Source: Acanthacorydalis orientalis (lineage: Eukaryota > Arthropoda > Insecta > Megaloptera > Corydalidae). From it: 64,000 bases of DNA. Shown piece by piece: positions 59,495 through 64,000 of this stretch (position 1 is the stretch's first letter; each line of letters begins with the position of its first letter). The translations under genes were made by a program, and so were the position numbers. Under the pieces are notes generated by a model. That model saw only the letters and a list, made by a program, of their open reading frames with translations, searched no databases and was not told the DNA's origin. The stretch is from NCBI GenBank assembly GCA_034766995.1, contig CM068315.1:22078062-22142061 (forward strand), in the 5' to 3' direction.

Positions 59495-59599
59495 TTAGAT
59501 ACATTAGACATTATATGTGCAAGACGCAAATCGTATTACTCATGTTAAGATTTTTCGGGAGTTTGCAGAAATGAAATACAAATATTAAAAAGCCGCTCT

Positions 59600-59601
<2 letters not shown>

Positions 59602-59672
<71 letters not shown>
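59602..59672. repeat. (TA)n microsatellite
   Basis: About 70 bases of uninterrupted TA, among the longest pure runs in the window. Confidence 0.97.
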
Positions 59673-59675
<3 letters not shown>

Positions 59676-61008
59676 TAATTATATTTATAAATAATTTTAA
59701 TACAAAATATTCTATATCTTAAACAGATTGGCAATCTTTTACATACATTTATATTCGCATTTTATAATATTAGAATGTCCGCAAAACAAAATTCTTTCAA
59801 ACATTATTAATGTAATAATAAATTATAAATAATTCACATCAAAATAAATAAAGTAGGTTGACATTTCTCTCTATTATCTATTATTATATCTCCAATATAT
59901 TGTAAAAAACATTTGTATATTATAAATACAAATATATATATTTCCTATTTCAAAAACAAAATATTAAAAATATTCTTTTCTTTTAATTTTTTATATTACT
60001 ATGCATTTGATATACTAAAAAAATCATATTTTATGAATATGAAAATAAAATATTTAATATTTTTTGTTCTTGTGCTAACCATCATTTAATTATAAACAAA
60101 TTGTGTTGTGTAAACCTTTCGTTTCTATTACTTTTAAAACCCATTTCACACATTGTAACAATTTATTTTACGCCTTCGTTGACATCGATACGAAGCAGTA
60201 AAAATATGATTTTACCAAGACAAAAGAGCTTTAATGACATCCTATACCATGCGCATATGTATAATTTATCGTAGTTCTATATTTTTATTACATTTTTCAT
60301 CCAATAAATGAACGAACGCATGGCGTTATCAAGTAAAGAATAATTCTACTTTCACAAGAAATTGGTATTGCATTTCCGGTTCTATTGCCAACATTTAGAA
60401 TTACTAATATTTCATATATTTATATAAATTAAGTACAGAGCATTGTGAAACAACAGTTCACGGTTATTAACCTAGTTTATTTGTAAGATTGCCATGAGTC
60501 GTGCTTCGAATAATGTATGTATGTGTGCTGGATATACATCTACTGTATGTATAACAGATGTGTTATGATGTAATATGTTTTCATTTACTCATTACTAGCG
60601 AGAACATTCGTCGCTTTTACAGAAAGTCAAGAAATTTTCGCCTTAAAAGAAATTAAACTCAACTGAATTTGTTTCACTTCAATGAGAGTTCTATAGTAAA
60701 ACATATCTTATTACAGTTACCTTTACAAATATATGTATAAGACGGTTGCAAAAATATTTTAAAAATATTTTTTGCTCATTCTGAAGCTATATATATATAT
60801 ATGAAACAGATTTTCTTTAAGAGAAAATATAATTTTTAATTTTCAATATTCTTACATGTACTCTTATATACAATACCTCGTCAAAAATAATATTAAAAAA
60901 TATTTAAAAAATTAAGAATTGTTTCAATTTCTTTCTATGTACAATTCTTTAAACAAGAGGAAATTTATGTAAAATTTTATAAAGATTTTCAGTGTTGTTT
61001 TAGAAATG

Positions 61009-61580
61009 TTAGTTTGGTAGAAAAATAATTTCGGTTTATGTCCTTGAAATTTATATACATTTTTCTCTTTTTTGATTTACCTAGCTGTTTTAAGCGGTCC
61101 AGAACTATTGGATGTCTAATGCCTAGCTTTTGTGCAAGTTCTCGAATTGTTGTGTGTGGTTTTGATTGAACTAACACCTCCAGTTGATCGTTATGAACTG
61201 AAGAAGGACACTCGCAACCTTGTTCATCTTCAAGGCTCTCGTCTCCAGCACGAAATTTTTAGAATCACCATTGCGCCGTTCGTTCCTTAAAAGTTCCAAC
61301 ACCAAAAGCATCGTTTAGTTTTCGAGCATTTTCTGTTGCCTTACCACCCGTTTTGAACTCATGTAAAAATATTGCTCTTATTTGCTTCGTTTCCATCTTT
61401 AATTCAATAGCCCAATTTAAAGCAAAATTAATAAAAATCAAAGTTGATGTTACCAAAATACAGGCAAAATAAACTTCAAAATGATATTAACATGAACACA
61501 ATGAAATGACACTTTCATTAAAAAAAATTAAGGTTAGGCTTCAGGAAACAAAAACCTCAATTATTTTCCTACCAACCTAA
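61009..61580 (-). mobile_element. Cecropia-type mariner deletion derivative, 572 bp
   Basis: Left end TTAGTTTGGTAGAAAAATAA and right end TTATTTTCCTACCAACCTAA are inverted, with TA after the right end. Minus-strand text gives the N-terminal transposase METKQIRAIFLHEFKTGGKA, TENARKLNDAFGVGTFKERT, then (after a shift) ECPSSVHNDQLEVLVQSKPH and TTIRELAQKLGIRHPIVLDR. The sequence passes straight from there to the left TIR, so the whole catalytic domain is deleted. It belongs to the same lineage as the copy at 3571-4834. Confidence 0.88.
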
Positions 61581-61617
61581 TATTAATGAACATTAAGCGA
61601 AATTTGATTTAACAGTT

Positions 61618-61752
61618 CGTGACTTTCGTTAATGAATTTTTTCACCCCACAAACCACATACAAATGTTTTCTGATCAAAAGTGTTTAATAAATTGTTATT
61701 GATTATTTTTGATTGTTGTTTATGTATGTATGAAATACATTTCGATGAAATA
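61618..61752 (-). repeat. Dispersed repeat family A, copy 6
   Basis: Reverse complement reads ATTTCATCGAAATGTATTTC, AACAACAATCAAAAATAATC, CACTTTTGATCAGAAAACAT, GTGGTTTGTGGGGTGAAAAA and ATTCATTAACGAAAG, collinear with copy 3 at 35.7 kb. Confidence 0.7.
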
Positions 61753-62017
61753 AATATGGCAATACAACAATTCCAAAAAAAGGTCTCTTTTATTGTATAT
61801 TTCCAATACATCCACAAACATTATACCTATTGATACTGTATTTTCTCCAAACATGAATTATTTGGTTAAAATTAATTTTCATTGGCTTAATTAATTTATT
61901 GTTATTTTTTACGAATAAGTTCTATTTTTGAAACATTATTAGTTTTTAGATTCTGTAAGTTGTTCAATAGAAAATTTTAATCGATCTCCTTCAAAGACTT
62001 TCTCCCAAAAAATGACA

Positions 62018-62366
62018 AACTACTTAAAAACTGAAATTTACTCAAAATCAAAGTTTATGAGTAAAGAGAAAAATTCGGCTATCTTGCTATTGTAATAATT
62101 ACTTCTGCAATAATACAGAAATAAAACATTGTCCTGAATGAATATGGAATTATAATAATTAACTAACATAATAATAAAATATATTCATAATTCAGAAATA
62201 GTTATATTTCTAATATCCCTGAAATTAAAATACTTTTTAAAAAAAAATAAATCAAGACATAATTCTAGCAAGTTGATCTAGATAACCTCATAACATTAAT
62301 GTGTTTAACTGTGCAGTAGGCACGCATTACAAACTTGCTTTAGTAAGTGAACGAAGTACTATTGTA
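62018..62366. repeat. Inverted copy of the mariner 3' flank
   Basis: Reverse complement of 18615-18972 at near identity; ends at ACAAACTACTTAAAA, beyond which the two loci differ. Confidence 0.92.
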
Positions 62367-63647
62367 TTGGGTTGAAATAAAAGTTCGTAGCGTTTTTGAG
62401 ATAAAATTCAAAGACAGTGTTAACTTATTTGTACATATATTTATTCTAACCCATATGTGCCATTTTCATTCATCACCTTTCTCCATCTTTCATATAGTTT
62501 CATAATTCCGTCCTCTCAGTATTTGGGATCTTTCTTGGTGATGAATTAATCCAGATGTGTTCTGCAGGCTTCCAGGAAAATGAAGATTTTTCCATTACGG
62601 GAATTCTATAGGAATCGGAATAAATGATAATCTGAAGGTGCAACATCAAGTGAATATGGCAGATGAAGTAGGACGTCTCAGCCAAACTGCACCAATTTAT
62701 ATCGGATCTGCAAAGAGACATGAGGTCTAACGTAGTCTTGATGGAAAACGATACCCTTTCGATTGGGAAATTCTAGACACTTTTGATCAATTATCGCCTT
62801 TAATTGGTCCATTTGAGCCCAATACTTCTCATAAATTTATCGTCTGATTATTTGAGAGAAGCTCGTAATACACAACACCCTTTTAATAATAACGTCACCT
62901 TTTCCGGATGAAGGCCCACTTTTGTAGTGGTTAACGGAGGTTCATTTCGTTTCCTCCAAAACCTTTTTCGATCCATATTATTGTATACGATCCATTTTTC
63001 ATCATTCGTGATTAATCGTTTTAGAAACGGGTCGTTTCTGTGTTTTTTTTTTAAGGAACGAATCACTGATGGAAATGCATTTCATTAAATTTCTGTCAGT
63101 TAAATTATGAGGCACCCAAACATCGTAGCGATTCACATATCTAAGTGTCTCCAAATGCCTCTTAACACTCGTATGAGACACCTGCAGTACCTCTTCGATG
63201 TCTCGTGTCATATAACGCTGATTGTTTTCAATAAGTGTTGCAATTTTGTCATTATCAACGACTTAAGGCCTACCGGAACGCTCTCAATCCTCTAGATCGA
63301 ATTTTCCATCTCTGAACTGAGCAAATTACTTTCGAACAGTACTACCAGCTACGGCATCTTCTCCATAAACGGCAGATATCTTTTTTGAAGTCTCTGAAGT
63401 GCTTTTTCCTCTCCGAAAATAAAACAGCATCAAATGACGAAAATGAACCTTATATTCCTCCATTTTCAATTTTAAATTTAACAGAATTAAAATTCACAAA
63501 AGTGGACACAAATATCAGAAAAAGAACCGTTGAAATGTCATTTTTCAAAATAACACATATGGTGCCATGTCGTATAATCGAGTTGCGCGCGAAATTGCAA
63601 TTAATGACATCTATAGGAAAACGCTACGAACTTTTGATCCAACCCAA
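62367..63647 (-). mobile_element. Mellifera-type mariner, dead copy E
   Basis: 1281 bp with well-kept inverted termini TTGGGTTGAAATAAAAGTTC and GAACTTTTGATCCAACCCAA, each flanked by TA (62365-62366, 63648-63649). Minus-strand transposase starts near 63463 (MEEYKVHFRHLMLF). It reads IEEVLQVSHTSVKRHLETLR and YVNRYDVWVPHNLTDRNLMK at 63211-63002, then RNDPFLKRLITNDEKWIVYN and NMDRKRFWRKRNEPPLTT at 63066-62848 (first catalytic aspartate in NDEKW). The second block reads FHQDYVRPH near 62740. The C-terminal HHHERWRK-type end lies near 62480. The same in-frame stop after RASLK is found in copy D, so the two share dead ancestry rather than being independent insertions of an active element. Confidence 0.9.
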
Positions 63648-64000
63648 TAAATAATCGTTTTTCAAATAACTTAATATATCTAGTGCAATTTAGAAAGATG
63701 ATTAGAAGCGCCAAAAGGTAATCTCAATGTCATAGATTAGTTAGCTTTATAAAATAAAATAATTTTGATAAAATTGAAAGTAATTAATTTTCCTAATTTC
63801 AACACAACTCACAATCATTTTATTTATAGTCTACATTTTAAATAGAATGTATATATGTTAGAGGATAGACGCATTTAAAATAATTAGAACCCGATCTTAT
63901 ACTGAATGATTTCATCAAATACAGGCTTGCATTCCCTTCTACTGAATTAATTAAAAATTAACAAAAAATTATCTAATAAACTTAGCCACCTTCTAATATC
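63648..64000. other. AT-rich end of window
   Basis: No gene, terminal repeat or microsatellite recognised in the last 350 bases. Confidence 0.5.

Larger units (their letters stand above)
59011..61008. other. AT-rich intergenic stretch
   Basis: About 2 kb with large TA arrays at 59437-59489 and 59602-59672 and a short TA run at 60788-60801. No gene recognised. Confidence 0.45.

Noticed and set aside
60494..60517. ATGAGTCGTGCTTCGAATAA followed by GTATGT as a possible first exon
   Set aside because: Only seven codons before the donor and no supporting downstream exon; indistinguishable from chance.

Overview
This window is AT-rich animal DNA, almost certainly from an insect nuclear genome. It contains the 3' exon of an MBF2-family secreted protein (an arthropod family) and many dead DNA transposons of types common in insects: mariner of the cecropia, mellifera and irritans types, a Tc1-like element, hAT, a Mutator-like transposase and a Helentron-type endonuclease. 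There are also Jockey-like and R2-like LINE remnants and a Ty3/gypsy integrase tail. The order of insect cannot be fixed from this sequence. All family assignments come from reading translated motifs by eye; no database search was run.

Host genes are sparse. The window opens inside the last exon of an MBF2-like gene (1-198, + strand) with possible polyadenylation signals near 490-536. A minus-strand 3'-terminal coding exon lies at 38296-38375, with an AATAAA about 60 bases downstream. A weaker minus-strand internal exon candidate is at 34684-34748, and a very weak plus-strand first-exon candidate is at 16584-16611. Everything between is intergenic or intronic sequence filled by repeats.

Layout: 3-5.9 kb holds an irritans-type mariner fragment abutting a cecropia-type mariner, then a 544-bp deletion derivative with TIRs. 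7.2-10.7 kb holds a deleted mariner, an R2-like reverse transcriptase fragment and a Mutator-like transposase pseudogene. 13-15.7 kb holds an internally deleted transposon-like gene and a full-length dead mariner. 17.3-19.4 kb holds a mellifera-type mariner, a duplicated flank and a gypsy integrase tail. 23.3-27.3 kb holds two mariners and a Helentron endonuclease. 28.7-30.2 kb is a Tc1-like element. 33.8-34.1 kb is a MITE with TAT target duplication. 38.8-40.3 kb holds an unassigned relic and a Jockey-like RT tail. 41.7-42.5 kb is a deleted mariner. 43.4-48.6 kb has two hAT (DUF4371-type) pseudogene copies, one split by a 542-bp solo LTR with a 5-bp target duplication. 49.9-54.6 kb is a candidate large transposon with roughly 185-bp inverted repeats, a dead DDE transposase and a nested LINE. 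56.5-56.8 kb is a hAT-type MITE. 58.2-63.6 kb holds three more mariners.

About thirty (TA)n or compound microsatellites punctuate the window; three abut the right-hand end of a mariner/Tc1 element exactly at its TA target site. The most notable structures are a mellifera mariner plus about 360 bp of 3' flank present twice in inverted orientation (17.3-19.0 and 62.0-63.6 kb) with a steep identity gradient, an apparently unnamed dispersed repeat in six copies, and (TA)n arrays sitting in the centre of long inverted repeats. No coherent new molecular system (operon, defence or biosynthetic cluster) is visible; the interest lies in repeat biology.
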